From Marinobacter iranensis (lineage in GTDB: Bacteria; Pseudomonadota; Gammaproteobacteria; Pseudomonadales; Oleiphilaceae): a stretch of DNA of 64,000 nt. The position numbers were made by a program, and so were the translations under genes. This document shows positions 27,009 to 36,456 of this stretch, one piece after another (within the stretch, counting starts at the first letter, position 1; every line of letters begins with the position of its first letter). Below the pieces are notes generated by a model. That model worked only from the letters and a program-made list of their open reading frames with translations, was not told the origin of the DNA and ran no database searches. Where the stretch lies: the NCBI RefSeq assembly GCF_029207565.1, contig NZ_JANCMW010000018.1, forward strand, positions 1-64,000, written 5' to 3'.

Positions 27009-28112
27009 ATGCCCATTCAGGTTCAGGAAATCGCGTGCAGGGAAGGCAACATCGGCCTGATCACCCTGGATTCCCCCACTACCCTGAACGCCCTCTCCGG
27101 GTCGATGATCACCGAAACCCAGGCAATACTGGACGAGTGGGCCGATGCCGACCACATCAGCCTGGTGATCTTCCGGGGCACCGGTGACCGTGCGTTCTGT
27201 GCGGGGGGCAATATCCGCGAACTGTATGGCGCCCTGTCCGGTGACGGCGACCCCGATGCCCCCGCCGGTTTCTTTGCCAACGAGTATCGCCTGGACTACA
27301 CCATCCACTGTTTTCCCAAGCCGGTGATCGCCATTGGCCATGGCGTGGTGATGGGCGGAGGGCTTGGCATCCTATCGGCCTGCCGCTACCGCCTCGTCAC
27401 CCCGAACGTGATAATGGCCATGCCGGAAATCACCATCGGCCTGTTTCCCGACGTGGGTGCCAGTTGGTTCCTCAACCGCCTGCCGGGCCGTATCGGGCTT
27501 TTCATGGGCCTCACCGGAGCACGCCTCAACGTCTCTGACGCGTTGCGAGTTGGGCTGGCTGACATGGCCATCCTGCCGGACCAGGTGGACTCGTTGATTG
27601 ATCGGCTGAGGGAGGAGCGCTGGAGTGGCGAGTCGGCTGCCGACGACAGCCGTCTGTTCCGGCTGGTCAACCAGCTTGAGCACCCGGACTATAGGGCACT
27701 GCCAGCCAGTGAGCTGGCCCGGCATGAACAGGACATTGCCAGGCTCGGCGCCGGCGATGAATTACCGGTCATTGTGGAAAACCTTTTGGAGGCAGACGTT
27801 GACAGCGACTGGTGGCGCGGCTGCATGGCCAATCTTCGCGGTGGCTGTCCGGTGACTGCCTGGCTGGTCTGGACCCAGTTGAAGAAAGCCCAGCAAATGT
27901 CACTGAAGGACGTTTTCAGGATGGAGCTGACCATGGCGGCCCGGTGCACCAGGCGACCGGATTTGCGGGAGGGCATCAGGGCGAGGCTGATCGACAAGGA
28001 TCAATCCCCCACATGGTCCTTCCCGACCGTCAGGGATGTGCCCGAGAGCATCGTTGATGAGCACTTTGAGCCGGAACTGGACGACAGCAACGACCCCATG
28101 GGCCTGCAGTAA
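27009..28112 (+). CDS. enoyl-CoA hydratase/isomerase family, 3-hydroxyisobutyryl-CoA hydrolase-like
   Basis: The 367-residue protein has the crotonase fold in the longer form typical of 3-hydroxyisobutyryl-CoA hydrolases of valine breakdown. Seen: ITLDSPTTLNALSGSM, RAFCAGGNIRELY forming the oxyanion hole, GHGVVMGGGLGILSAC, MPEITIGLFPDVGASWFLNRLPG with the catalytic glutamate and aspartate region, and the C-terminal helical part specific to this group. Other valine genes are not adjacent, so a broader thioesterase or hydratase role is possible. Confidence 0.82.
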   Translation: MPIQVQEIACREGNIGLITLDSPTTLNALSGSMITETQAILDEWADADHISLVIFRGTGDRAFCAGGNIRELYGALSGDGDPDAPAGFFANEYRLDYTIHCFPKPVIAIGHGVVMGGGLGILSACRYRLVTPNVIMAMPEITIGLFPDVGASWFLNRLPGRIGLFMGLTGARLNVSDALRVGLADMAILPDQVDSLIDRLREERWSGESAADDSRLFRLVNQLEHPDYRALPASELARHEQDIARLGAGDELPVIVENLLEADVDSDWWRGCMANLRGGCPVTAWLVWTQLKKAQQMSLKDVFRMELTMAARCTRRPDLREGIRARLIDKDQSPTWSFPTVRDVPESIVDEHFEPELDDSNDPMGLQ

Positions 28113-28131
28113 ACAGGTTGAAGGCCCGAAT

Positions 28132-28827
28132 TCAGAGTTCGGCGCCGGCCTGGATCAGCAACATCTCGATATCGCGGTTGTTGCTGGCACGGGCCAAGTC
28201 CAGCGCAGTCTCGCCGTTATTGCCCTGATAATTAACATCGGCACCGGCAGCCAGCAGCATCTCCGCGGTCAGCAGATCCCCGCCATCAACAATGTGCATC
28301 AGCAGTGACCGCCCACCCTGGCTTACGTTCACATTCGCTCCGGCAGCCAGCAGCACTTTCACCACCGATAGATGACCATTACGTGCCGCCCGGATCACCG
28401 GTGTGGTGCCTTCACTGTCCGATGCGTTCACACTCGCCCCTGCGGACAACAACAGCTGAACAATGCGCCGATGGCCCTCGCCAGAAGCAATCATCAACGG
28501 CGTAATTCCGCTTGCGGGAGCGCGATCCGGCGCCGTACCCTCACTGAGGAGATACCAGACAATACGATCCTCGCCCGCCCTCACGGCCGCCGCAAGTGGC
28601 GTGCCTTCCTCGGTCAGTGTGTTCAGTGACGCCCCCGAGGCGGCAAGCGACTCAACCCGATCAAGATCGCCATCGCTGACTGCCGCCATCAGCGGCGTAT
28701 CAGCCACCGAGGATTGCCGCTGTTCCAGATTGGAGGGATCTCCGCCGGTAGCACAGGCAGTTACCAGCGTACTTGTGATCAGGGCAAACAGGAGTCTAGG
28801 AAGGATGGTGCCGGTTCCCTGGGCCAT
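28132..28827 (-). CDS. ankyrin-repeat lipoprotein
   Basis: The 231-residue protein has a lipoprotein signal ending LVTAC, so it is probably anchored to a membrane facing the periplasm. About five ankyrin repeats follow, seen as repeated TPLMAAVSDGDLDRVESLL-like units such as TPLMIASGEGHRRIVQLLLSA and TALDLARASNNRDIEMLLIQA. Ankyrin repeats bind proteins; periplasmic ones in proteobacteria sometimes accompany catalase. No partner is evident here. Confidence 0.82.
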   Translation of the reverse strand: MAQGTGTILPRLLFALITSTLVTACATGGDPSNLEQRQSSVADTPLMAAVSDGDLDRVESLAASGASLNTLTEEGTPLAAAVRAGEDRIVWYLLSEGTAPDRAPASGITPLMIASGEGHRRIVQLLLSAGASVNASDSEGTTPVIRAARNGHLSVVKVLLAAGANVNVSQGGRSLLMHIVDGGDLLTAEMLLAAGADVNYQGNNGETALDLARASNNRDIEMLLIQAGAEL

Positions 28828-28900
28828 GGTGATTCTGTCTCTGTTGATTCATTTTTGCCCGTATTCTGGTCAGTAACCGGCCCGAATTAAATCGAGCTGT

Positions 28901-31048
28901 TCACAAGTCGGGCCGGTTTTGCAGAATATAACGAACCACCAAGCGCAAGGTGGCCTCACCCTGCTCCCGGCCCTGGCACTCGCCTACCACCTGCAAACCG
29001 CGCCACGACCAGCCCTGGAGCACTGCCCTTGCCCACAGGGAGCGGGAATCTGTTGCCAACACCAGGTTGACCACCTCCGGCTGAGTGGACAGCTTTCCCA
29101 GCACCGGCAACGCCAGGTCAAAGCCTCGGTAGCCGTTGGCAAAACTGTGCAGATCCCGGCGGTCGTCCTCGTTGATGAAACCGACGGGTGGCAGACTGCT
29201 GGTCAATGCCAGTATCAGGCCCGGCTCCACATCGGGCCAGTTCCGTGGCAGCAGGGTGAGCCAGTGTTCGGCCAGCCTGCTGCGCAGGTGATACGCCAGC
29301 GCCTTGCCATCGGCAGACACTCCCAAGAGCATTTGCACCGGATACTCGCCACTGCTCGCTTCTCGTTTCATGCCCAGGCGCACGGGCTCCAACCCACAAC
29401 GCTGCCAAAAGCTCACCAAGCCGGTGTTTCCACCAAAACTGGTGCCGATGCCGTCCAATCCCTGTTGTTGGGCATGTTCCTGTGCCGCAGCCACCAGTTT
29501 CTTCCCCAACCCCCGACCGCGTTCGGGCGCGTTCACGGCAATCCGCACTACCCGCAAAATACGCTGGCTCGCCGCCTCGGCAAACCCGCTGTGGGTGGCC
29601 AGCGACTGGGGCAACAGATGCCCCCGCAAACGGCGCTTACCCAGCATGATCTGTTCTGCAAGCGCCCCGTCCAGGCCACCCTCCACGGTCGCCCAGAGCA
29701 CGCCGGCCAGCACGCCATCACAGGTCAGGCGCCAGCTCACGGCAGCGGGGTCATCCATCCATTGGCGCAGGTCGCCGGGAGAGGTCCGGTAGTGGGCATC
29801 CACCAGCAGGCCAAAGGCGTCGTTCAGTTCCTCATCCCCGGCCGTGGCAGGGTCCCAGGGTTCAACCAATAGGCCGGAACTATCACCGCTCCCGGAAGGC
29901 GCCTCCGCATCCAGCAGAAACATCCGCCGGGTCAACGGTTCCAGGGGGTCAGACGCCGCCCACCGGATTGGCGCCGTGAGCGATGCATTGCGCCAGTGCG
30001 GCGTTTCAGAATCCAACACCGAACGAAACCGGATGGCAAAGCCCCGCCCCGAGCCCTCATAACCATGCACCGTGGTGGAGAAAATCACCCTAGGCCAACC
30101 CAGCAATACCTGCTTCAACACGTCTGCCGGAATGGCGGCTGCTTCATCCACCATCACCACCTCTGCTTCCGGCTTCTCAGTGAGCAACCGATCAAGGGGG
30201 CAAAACCGCAACAGGCCATGATCGCCCACCACCACATCGTCCGTGCCCATCTCCGAGTCGGAAACCTGCCCCGCAGCCATACGGGCATGATGAAAAAGCG
30301 TCTTCACCGCCGCTGGCTCCGGGGCCGTCACCACCACCCGTTGCCGTCCCTCTTCCAGCAGCCGAACCGCCGCCATACCCAACGCCGCCGACTTGCCCCG
30401 GCCTCGATCAGCAGTCACCACCAGTGGCCGCCGACGCCTCCCCAGCCCGGTTCTGACCACATCTTCCACAAGCGCACTCTGATCTTCCGTAGCGCCGACC
30501 TGAAATGCCTCTGGTGGAGAAACAACTTTCGGTAAGTCCGGCTGCGGATTTAGCGCCGGATTGATACGGATAGCGTCCGGGTCACTGTCCACAATGCGAG
30601 CCAGACGAGCAGAAAACGGATGCTCTACAGCACCGTCCAGCCCGGTACGCCGGTAATCCGGATCCGCAAAACCGCCCCATTTGTCCAACGGCGGCATCAA
30701 CCAGAAAAACAACCCACCGGCGGAAAGTGTCCCCGACAACGCCGCAAAACTGTCTGGCGGATTCCCCTGCCAACCATCCCAAACCACACAGGCCAACTCC
30801 TGACCCAGCCAACGGCGTCCTTCGACCGGTTTAATTGGTTTCAACGAAGATTCCGGCTGATCCTCAACCGGCCCGGTCCAGACGCCCGGGGTAATCGACA
30901 ATGCAGGCAGGAGTGAACGAAGCCACGCCAGAGACGCGTCACGATCACCCTCCACAACGATCAGGCGCCGATGCCCTGCTGCCCGCAAGTCACTTTGCAG
31001 CTTCGACCAGCGGCTCAGATCAGGGGCTTCCTTCCCGGACCGATCCAC
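28901..31048 (-). CDS. tmcA: tRNA(Met) cytidine acetyltransferase TmcA
   Basis: The 715-residue protein acetylates the wobble cytidine of elongator tRNA-Met. Seen: an N-terminal domain, Walker A GRGKSAALG with Walker B VVMVDEAAAIP of the RecD-like ATPase, and a GNAT acetyltransferase domain with VNAPERGRGLGKKLVAAA for acetyl-CoA binding. A C-terminal tRNA-binding region follows. The start is a GTG at 31048, agreeing with the start of homology. The DUF2237 gene ends seven bases upstream, so the two probably form an operon. Confidence 0.93.
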   Translation of the reverse strand: MDRSGKEAPDLSRWSKLQSDLRAAGHRRLIVVEGDRDASLAWLRSLLPALSITPGVWTGPVEDQPESSLKPIKPVEGRRWLGQELACVVWDGWQGNPPDSFAALSGTLSAGGLFFWLMPPLDKWGGFADPDYRRTGLDGAVEHPFSARLARIVDSDPDAIRINPALNPQPDLPKVVSPPEAFQVGATEDQSALVEDVVRTGLGRRRRPLVVTADRGRGKSAALGMAAVRLLEEGRQRVVVTAPEPAAVKTLFHHARMAAGQVSDSEMGTDDVVVGDHGLLRFCPLDRLLTEKPEAEVVMVDEAAAIPADVLKQVLLGWPRVIFSTTVHGYEGSGRGFAIRFRSVLDSETPHWRNASLTAPIRWAASDPLEPLTRRMFLLDAEAPSGSGDSSGLLVEPWDPATAGDEELNDAFGLLVDAHYRTSPGDLRQWMDDPAAVSWRLTCDGVLAGVLWATVEGGLDGALAEQIMLGKRRLRGHLLPQSLATHSGFAEAASQRILRVVRIAVNAPERGRGLGKKLVAAAQEHAQQQGLDGIGTSFGGNTGLVSFWQRCGLEPVRLGMKREASSGEYPVQMLLGVSADGKALAYHLRSRLAEHWLTLLPRNWPDVEPGLILALTSSLPPVGFINEDDRRDLHSFANGYRGFDLALPVLGKLSTQPEVVNLVLATDSRSLWARAVLQGWSWRGLQVVGECQGREQGEATLRLVVRYILQNRPDL

Positions 31049-31055
31049 GATGGGC

Positions 31056-31436
31056 TCAGCTCAGATCCATGGAATGGCGCTTGAGGTCTTCCAGCTTCGA
31101 ATACTTCAGCGCCGAACGATGCGTGGCCCGAAGTTTTACCCGGGGCGCACAATCCGCTTCAAATGCCTCCTGCCACCGGGATGCACAAAGACACCACGAA
31201 TCCCCTTCTTTCAGGCCGGGAAAACCAAATTCTGGCCGAGGGGTACTGAGGTCATTGCCTTTGGCGGCGGAATACTCCAGAAAGTCATCCGTAACGACCG
31301 CGCATACCACGTGCGCTGCCAGGTCATCCGGTCCGGTGTTACAACACCCATCACGATAAAATCCGGTTTCCGGATCAGTACCACATACTTCCAATTTTTC
31401 ACCAAGCACGTTCACCGGTTCAGCGGTTGTAGCCAT
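31056..31436 (-). CDS. DUF2237 protein
   Basis: The 126-residue protein matches the DUF2237 family throughout: NVLGEKLEVCGTDPETGFYR, DGCCNTGPDDLAAHVVCAVV, GNDLSTPRPEFGFPGLK and GDSWCLCASRW. Conserved cysteines suggest metal or redox chemistry, but no function is established. AGGAGA precedes the ATG. It is followed at once by tmcA. Confidence 0.9.
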   Translation of the reverse strand: MATTAEPVNVLGEKLEVCGTDPETGFYRDGCCNTGPDDLAAHVVCAVVTDDFLEYSAAKGNDLSTPRPEFGFPGLKEGDSWCLCASRWQEAFEADCAPRVKLRATHRSALKYSKLEDLKRHSMDLS

Positions 31437-31461
31437 AAAATCATTCTCCTAATTCAGAGTG

Positions 31462-31569
31462 AGGGTTTGGATGGTCTCTTCCAAAACTGTGCGGAGCCAT
31501 GGATGGCGGAGCCCAAGCGCCACAGGGATGTGCTTGAGCGTGTTTTGGAAGAGACCGTCCAAACCCTCC
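31462..31569 (+). repeat. 108-bp cloverleaf-like palindromic element, copy 1
   Basis: Two 27-base arms (31462-31488 and 31543-31569) are inverted copies with a single T/G difference, which would be a G-U pair in RNA. Between them lie two small hairpins: GCC-ATGGAT-GGC at 31497-31508 and CAC-AGGGAT-GTG at 31522-31533. The plus-strand loops show ATGGAT and AGGGAT, and the second site (ACAGGGATGT) fits the core of the CsrA consensus. The second copy (44969-45076) has the same length and plan but different arms. This copy lies in the leader side of the helicase gene at 31670. Confidence 0.75.
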
Positions 31570-31669
31570 TGCACCCAATAAGCGATTAACTCCAGATACC
31601 ATGCACAAAAGTAACAGGATTATGCGGCACCAGTATCAGCACTACCAGCAGCCCGGTACAATACACGCC

Positions 31670-33952
31670 ATGCAACCTCCACCCCAAAACCTCGAAACGA
31701 CCACGCTACCGGATTACCTCACCGACGAGCAGCGGGCCATCATCACCGCAGGCTTTGAGCATGTGGTGATTACGGCCGTGGCCGGCAGTGGTAAAACCTC
31801 AACACTGGCCTGGCGCATCCGCTACCTTTTGGAACAGGGGCACGACCCGAACCGGATGCTGGTACTGATGTTCAACCGCAGCGCAAGGGTGGATTTCGAG
31901 CGTAAACTACAGGAAACAACCCGCAATCTCGGCCTTGCGACACCCGAAATTCGCACCTACCACGCCATGGGCCTGCGGCTGTACAAACGGTTTGTACGGG
32001 AAGGCTTCCTGCCTGGGTTTTCGGACAAAATCCTGACCGACCAGGAAATCAGCTACCAGGCCTGGCAACTCACCCGCCGGCTGGCGCCGGAAGACCTGGC
32101 GGATGAAATCCGCCGCAACAAGAAAGACTTCGTGGAAACCGCCGTCAACTTCATCGATCTGGTGAAAACCACCCTGTCGCCGGTGGACATCGTTTTCGAG
32201 GAACTCGGTTACTCCGACAAGCACCGTTACCTGATCGATTTGTTCCACAGTTTCGAGCAATGGCGCAAATCCCAGAGCCGGATCAGCTACGCCGACATGC
32301 TCTACGAACCGGTGATGGCCATCCACCAGAACCCGCCGCTGCAACGGTTAGTGGGCAACAAGATGGACCTGGTGCTGGTGGACGAGTATCAGGACACCAA
32401 CGAGATACAGCACCTGCTGCTGCGATACGTCGCCGGAGAGCGCGCAAGGGTTACCGTGGTCGGCGATCCGGACCAGACCATCTATGAGTTCCGGGGGGCC
32501 AAGCCCGACTTTATCCTCAAGCGCTTCAGCGAGGAATTCGAAAGCCCGCTGGAACAGACCCTGAGCTACACCTTTCGCTACGGTCACCAGGTGGCCCTGC
32601 TGGCCAACCACCTGATCTGTCACAACACCGGGCGCAAGGACGTGCTGTGTCACTCCCACCCGTCCACACCACAAACGGCGATCACCCTGCACCAGCAGGA
32701 AAACGACAGCGAGATCGTCCTCAAGCTGCTCCAGCCCATGGACGAAGCAGCCCTTGGCAACACCGCCATCCTGTTCCGGGTATGGAGCCAGAGCGTGCCC
32801 ATTGAATTGAAACTGCTGGCGCGGCAGGTGCCCTATCGCATAGACGCTGGCAAGGGTGCCCTGTTCAGCCGTGAGGTTCAGGCCATCACCAGCCTGTTGA
32901 TGGTGGTATCCGGGCGTATCAGCAACCTGCCCGACGACGACCGACTCGAGGTTGCCCGGCAATTGCTGCGCTTCCCCCATGTGGGCCTGAAGGAGCCGGA
33001 GCTGGAACAACTCGCCCGCTTCCTGGCCGGCTTTGGCGATGGTTGGCATGAACGGCTGCTGGCCATGGACTTCGACGCCCTGGCTCCCATGGCCGCCAAA
33101 AAACTCCGCAAACTGGGAGAGATACTGGCACAACTGCGCAACTTCAGGGGCTCGGTGGCGGAGCTGATCACTCGCTACGCCGACGAAACCGAGCTCTACG
33201 AGGGGATCCGCAGCCTGGCACTGACCCATGAAACCGCAGACGAACGCATCGAGACAGTCCGTGGCTTCAGGCTGTACCTGGCAGGGCTGGATGTCAGCAT
33301 CGAAGGTGCGCTTGAGCACCTGAAGGCCCTGAAAAAACAGGCAGGTGAGAACCGCCGGGGCGGTGCCCTGCTATCCACCATACACCGCACCAAGGGGCTG
33401 GAGTGGCCCACCGTTATCCTGCCAGGGCTACAGGAAAAGTACCTGCCCTACAGCCCCCGTGCACAGGACGACCCCAAGGCTTTCCTGGAGAGCGAACGCC
33501 GTTTGCTTTACGTGGCCATGACCCGCACCCGGGAACAGCTTCACCTGATTACCCGCCCCTTCGGCGAAAAACGGCACCTGGACGGTGACCAGGGGCCGAG
33601 CCGGTTCGTCGATGAGCTGTGTTTTCCACTCTCGCGGGAGTTCGGCCAGTGGCTGGACAAGCGCGAGACCGGCACGGACAACACATTAACCACGACCGCG
33701 CCGCTAACGCCCACCAGCCTTCGCTATGCCAAACGGCAGGGCATCACACTCAACGGTAGTGCCGAAGCGACAACGGAACAGTCGGCGCCGTTATGGGCCA
33801 TGGGCCGGCTCAGCCACGCGATCTTCGGATCCGGTTCGGTGACGGGAGAGGACGACAGCTCCTTCGAGGTTGCGTTCGACAATGGCGAAACACTCAATTT
33901 CAGCAAAAAAAGCGCCCACTTGTATTTCACCCCCCTGTCATCAAGGGCCTGA
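31670..33952 (+). CDS. UvrD/Rep-family ATP-dependent helicase with Tudor-like tail
   Basis: The 760-residue protein is a second superfamily 1A helicase. Seen: LTDEQRAIITAG, Walker A AVAGSGKTSTLAW at about residue 38, VLVDEYQDTNE, GDPDQTIYEFRGA, TLSYTFRYGHQ, STIHRTKGLEWPTVILPG and YVAMTRTREQLHL. The C-terminal segment GRLSHAIFGSGSVTGED resembles the Tudor-like domain by which UvrD/PcrA bind RNA polymerase. The ATG at 31670 is a choice; no ribosome site is clear and ATGs at 31601 and 31622 are open. It differs from the uvrD at 16680 and probably has a separate repair or conflict-resolution role. Confidence 0.82.
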   Translation: MQPPPQNLETTTLPDYLTDEQRAIITAGFEHVVITAVAGSGKTSTLAWRIRYLLEQGHDPNRMLVLMFNRSARVDFERKLQETTRNLGLATPEIRTYHAMGLRLYKRFVREGFLPGFSDKILTDQEISYQAWQLTRRLAPEDLADEIRRNKKDFVETAVNFIDLVKTTLSPVDIVFEELGYSDKHRYLIDLFHSFEQWRKSQSRISYADMLYEPVMAIHQNPPLQRLVGNKMDLVLVDEYQDTNEIQHLLLRYVAGERARVTVVGDPDQTIYEFRGAKPDFILKRFSEEFESPLEQTLSYTFRYGHQVALLANHLICHNTGRKDVLCHSHPSTPQTAITLHQQENDSEIVLKLLQPMDEAALGNTAILFRVWSQSVPIELKLLARQVPYRIDAGKGALFSREVQAITSLLMVVSGRISNLPDDDRLEVARQLLRFPHVGLKEPELEQLARFLAGFGDGWHERLLAMDFDALAPMAAKKLRKLGEILAQLRNFRGSVAELITRYADETELYEGIRSLALTHETADERIETVRGFRLYLAGLDVSIEGALEHLKALKKQAGENRRGGALLSTIHRTKGLEWPTVILPGLQEKYLPYSPRAQDDPKAFLESERRLLYVAMTRTREQLHLITRPFGEKRHLDGDQGPSRFVDELCFPLSREFGQWLDKRETGTDNTLTTTAPLTPTSLRYAKRQGITLNGSAEATTEQSAPLWAMGRLSHAIFGSGSVTGEDDSSFEVAFDNGETLNFSKKSAHLYFTPLSSRA

Positions 33953-34098
33953 GTACAATTGCGGACGTAACACTGAGTCTCTTTTTTTGTTTTTTTGAAT
34001 CCTCTGACTTAAATTTCACGTAAGTACGCAGCAACATTGCTTTATGAGAAAGTACGCGTTGAGTTTTTTAATAATGATAATCGAACAGGAGGTTCTGC

Positions 34099-35307
34099 AT
34101 GAACATCATACGCCCACTGGCCATTGCGGCCTTGACGACATCCCTTGCAACACCCGCACTTGCCGAACGCGAGCAAACCATTTACCTGAACCCGTTTGCC
34201 GGCTTTCAGCTGTTTGACGACAAGCGTGACCTGAGTGAAACCGGTACTCTGGGCATCGGCGCCGAGTTCCGTTTCCATCCCAACTGGGCCGTTGAAGGGG
34301 TTTATTCCAAGGCCGATGCTGACCGCAAGTACGTAAGCGGCAGTAGCGACTTCAATGAATATCGCCTGGACGGCATCTACTACTTCGCCGGGCAGGACCA
34401 GGCCTGGAACCCGTACGTGTCGGCTGGCGCCGGTCACGCTGACTTCGGCGACGATGTCCTGAGTTACCAGACCGCCGGCTCCAACCATGAAGAGACCCGG
34501 GTCAACGTAGGGGCAGGTTTCCGCTACAACGTCAGTGACAGCGTGTCCATCCGCGCTGAATTGCGTGAGTTCCACGGCCTTGATGAAAGCACTTTTGACA
34601 CCCAGGCGTCCCTGGGCCTGAGCTTTGCCTTCAACCGTACCGTCTCTGAATCAAAGCCCGAGCCCCGCGAGCCAACGGATGCCGACAATGACGGCGTGCC
34701 CGACAATCGTGATCAGTGCCCGGGCACAGCGGCCGGTGTCAGTGTCGACAGCAACGGCTGTGAGCGGGACAACGACGGTGACGGCGTTGCCAACAGAATG
34801 GACCAATGCCCCAATACACCTGCGGGTGCCAGCGTAAACAACCGTGGATGTGAACTGGACAGCGACAACGATGGCGTGGTCAACAGTGCGGACCAGTGCC
34901 ATGGCACCACTGCAGGAGCAGACGTTGACGCCACTGGTTGCGAAGGAGTATCAGAAACCGTTGAAACCATCGAACTGAATGTGCAGTTCCCGACCAACAG
35001 TTCAGTCATCGGCGACGCCTTCGACAATGAGATTCGCCGTGTCGCCAACTTCATGCTCGAATACCCGGAAACCACCGTGGAAATCGCCGGTCACAGTGAC
35101 AGCATTGGCGAGGCGGAATACAACCGCTTCCTGTCCCAGCGCCGCGCTGAAGCCGTTGCCACCCGCCTGACCGATGCGCTGGGCATCAGCGCGGATCGTG
35201 TGAGCGCGGTCGGTTACGGTGAGTCCCAACCGGTTGCCAGCAATGACACTGCGGCAGGCCGTGCGGAGAATCGTCGGGTCGAAGCCCGCATCCAGGTTCG
35301 CCGCTAA
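34099..35307 (+). CDS. OmpA family outer-membrane protein with thrombospondin type 3 repeats
   Basis: The 402-residue protein has a signal peptide (1-22, ending TPALA) and an OmpA-type barrel of about 170 residues. Acidic calcium-binding repeats follow (DADNDGVPDNRDQCP, DNDGDGVANRMDQCP, DSDNDGVVNSADQC). The C-terminal peptidoglycan-binding OmpA domain has NRFLSQRRAEAVATRL and GYGESQPVASNDT with NRRVE. It links outer membrane and cell wall, as OprF does. AGGAGG lies just upstream of the ATG. Confidence 0.92.
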   Translation: MNIIRPLAIAALTTSLATPALAEREQTIYLNPFAGFQLFDDKRDLSETGTLGIGAEFRFHPNWAVEGVYSKADADRKYVSGSSDFNEYRLDGIYYFAGQDQAWNPYVSAGAGHADFGDDVLSYQTAGSNHEETRVNVGAGFRYNVSDSVSIRAELREFHGLDESTFDTQASLGLSFAFNRTVSESKPEPREPTDADNDGVPDNRDQCPGTAAGVSVDSNGCERDNDGDGVANRMDQCPNTPAGASVNNRGCELDSDNDGVVNSADQCHGTTAGADVDATGCEGVSETVETIELNVQFPTNSSVIGDAFDNEIRRVANFMLEYPETTVEIAGHSDSIGEAEYNRFLSQRRAEAVATRLTDALGISADRVSAVGYGESQPVASNDTAAGRAENRRVEARIQVRR

Positions 35308-35330
35308 CCATAGCGTTGAGCAGAAAACCG

Positions 35331-35360
35331 AAATGCCCCGGACTCCGTTCCGGGGCATTT
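35331..35360. terminator. bidirectional terminator
   Basis: AAATGCCCCG pairs with CGGGGCATTT around a 10-base loop and is flanked by A and T runs on both sides. It serves the OmpA gene from the left and the sugar transport operon from the right. Confidence 0.85.
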
Positions 35361-35389
35361 TTCGTTTGGGGGCTGGACGCTCCTACCGT

Positions 35390-36358
35390 TCAGTAAGCGG
35401 CGTCTTCCACGTAATAGTTTTCAGCGTTTTCTTCGGTGATCAATTCGGCATCCAGCACAATGCGCGCGGGCACATGGTGGTACATATCACCCAGGTTCTC
35501 GCCACGTACTCCGGTATTGGCCAGGGCGATGGCCGAGGCCACCATGGATGGCGGATAAGTGACAGTGGCCTGTACCACCTCATGCTCATCCTTGATCATG
35601 CCGATCACATCTTTCGAACCGCCACCGCCGACAACCAGCTTGATGTCGTCACGGCCGGCTTCCTCGATGGCCTGCATGACGGCCTTCAGCACGTCGTCGT
35701 CACCGGCCCAGACAGCATCCACGTCGCGGTGCTTGCGCAGCAGGTTTTCCATGACGCGCAAGGCCTTTTGCGGTGACCAGTCCGAAGGCTGCGAGTCGAG
35801 GATCTTGATATCCGGGTGTTTCGCCATGACTTCGTTAAAGGCATTGACCCGCTGGGCGTTGATAGGAATCGGCATGCCTTCGATGACGATAACGTTACCA
35901 CTTCCATCCATCTTCTCGGCCATGAACCTGGCGGCCTCGCGTCCCATACCCGCGTTATCACCGGCGATGAAGACATTCTGCGCCGGGGTTTCCAGCTCCC
36001 GGTCAACGACCACGGTGTAAATGCCGCTGTCGTAGGCCTCGGAAATGACCTGCTGCAGGGTGGCCGGGTTGTGGGGCAGGATGACCAGTGCGTCGATCTG
36101 CTTGACCATCAGGTCCTCCACATCCGCCACCTGCTTGGTGCCGGAGTTGGCCGCGACCACGAAGAATTCGGTATCCGGGTACTTCTTGGCCAGGTCGTCG
36201 GCGGCCTTCTGTGCCCACCAGAGCAGGCCGGCGGTCCAGCCATGGTCAGCGGCCGGTACGCTGACGCCGATGCGGTAGTCCGCCTGGCTGGCGGCAAAGG
36301 GCGCCAATACCAAAGCCCCGACGAGCAGGGCGCCTTTGATCAGTCGTTTGAGTCTCAT
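35390..36358 (-). CDS. sugar ABC transporter, periplasmic binding protein (RbsB-like)
   Basis: The 322-residue protein has a signal peptide (MRLKRLIKGALLVGALVLA to about SQA) and the two-lobed fold of ribose-type binding proteins: IGVSVPAADHGWTAGLLWWA, DALVILPHNPATL, VVVDRELE, DNAGMGREAARF and AVWAGDDDVLKAVMQAI. It captures a sugar in the periplasm for the permease encoded next door. The ATG at 36358 follows AAGGGA. It is the last gene of the operon, about 100 bases after the permease gene, and is followed by the bidirectional terminator. The sugar is not identifiable by sequence. Confidence 0.9.
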   Translation of the reverse strand: MRLKRLIKGALLVGALVLAPFAASQADYRIGVSVPAADHGWTAGLLWWAQKAADDLAKKYPDTEFFVVAANSGTKQVADVEDLMVKQIDALVILPHNPATLQQVISEAYDSGIYTVVVDRELETPAQNVFIAGDNAGMGREAARFMAEKMDGSGNVIVIEGMPIPINAQRVNAFNEVMAKHPDIKILDSQPSDWSPQKALRVMENLLRKHRDVDAVWAGDDDVLKAVMQAIEEAGRDDIKLVVGGGGSKDVIGMIKDEHEVVQATVTYPPSMVASAIALANTGVRGENLGDMYHHVPARIVLDAELITEENAENYYVEDAAY

Positions 36359-36456
36359 AATGATGATCCCTTCTGTTTTGTTGTTGTAACCGGCATACAG
36401 CATGCCGTTGCGATCAAATGGCTTGCGCCATGGTTTTCAGCCGCCAGCGCTACGGG

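Noticed and set aside
31462..31569. copy 1 of the 108-bp element as a simple terminator of a neighbouring gene
   Set aside because: It lies between divergent gene starts, has internal conserved hairpins and is not followed by a T run.
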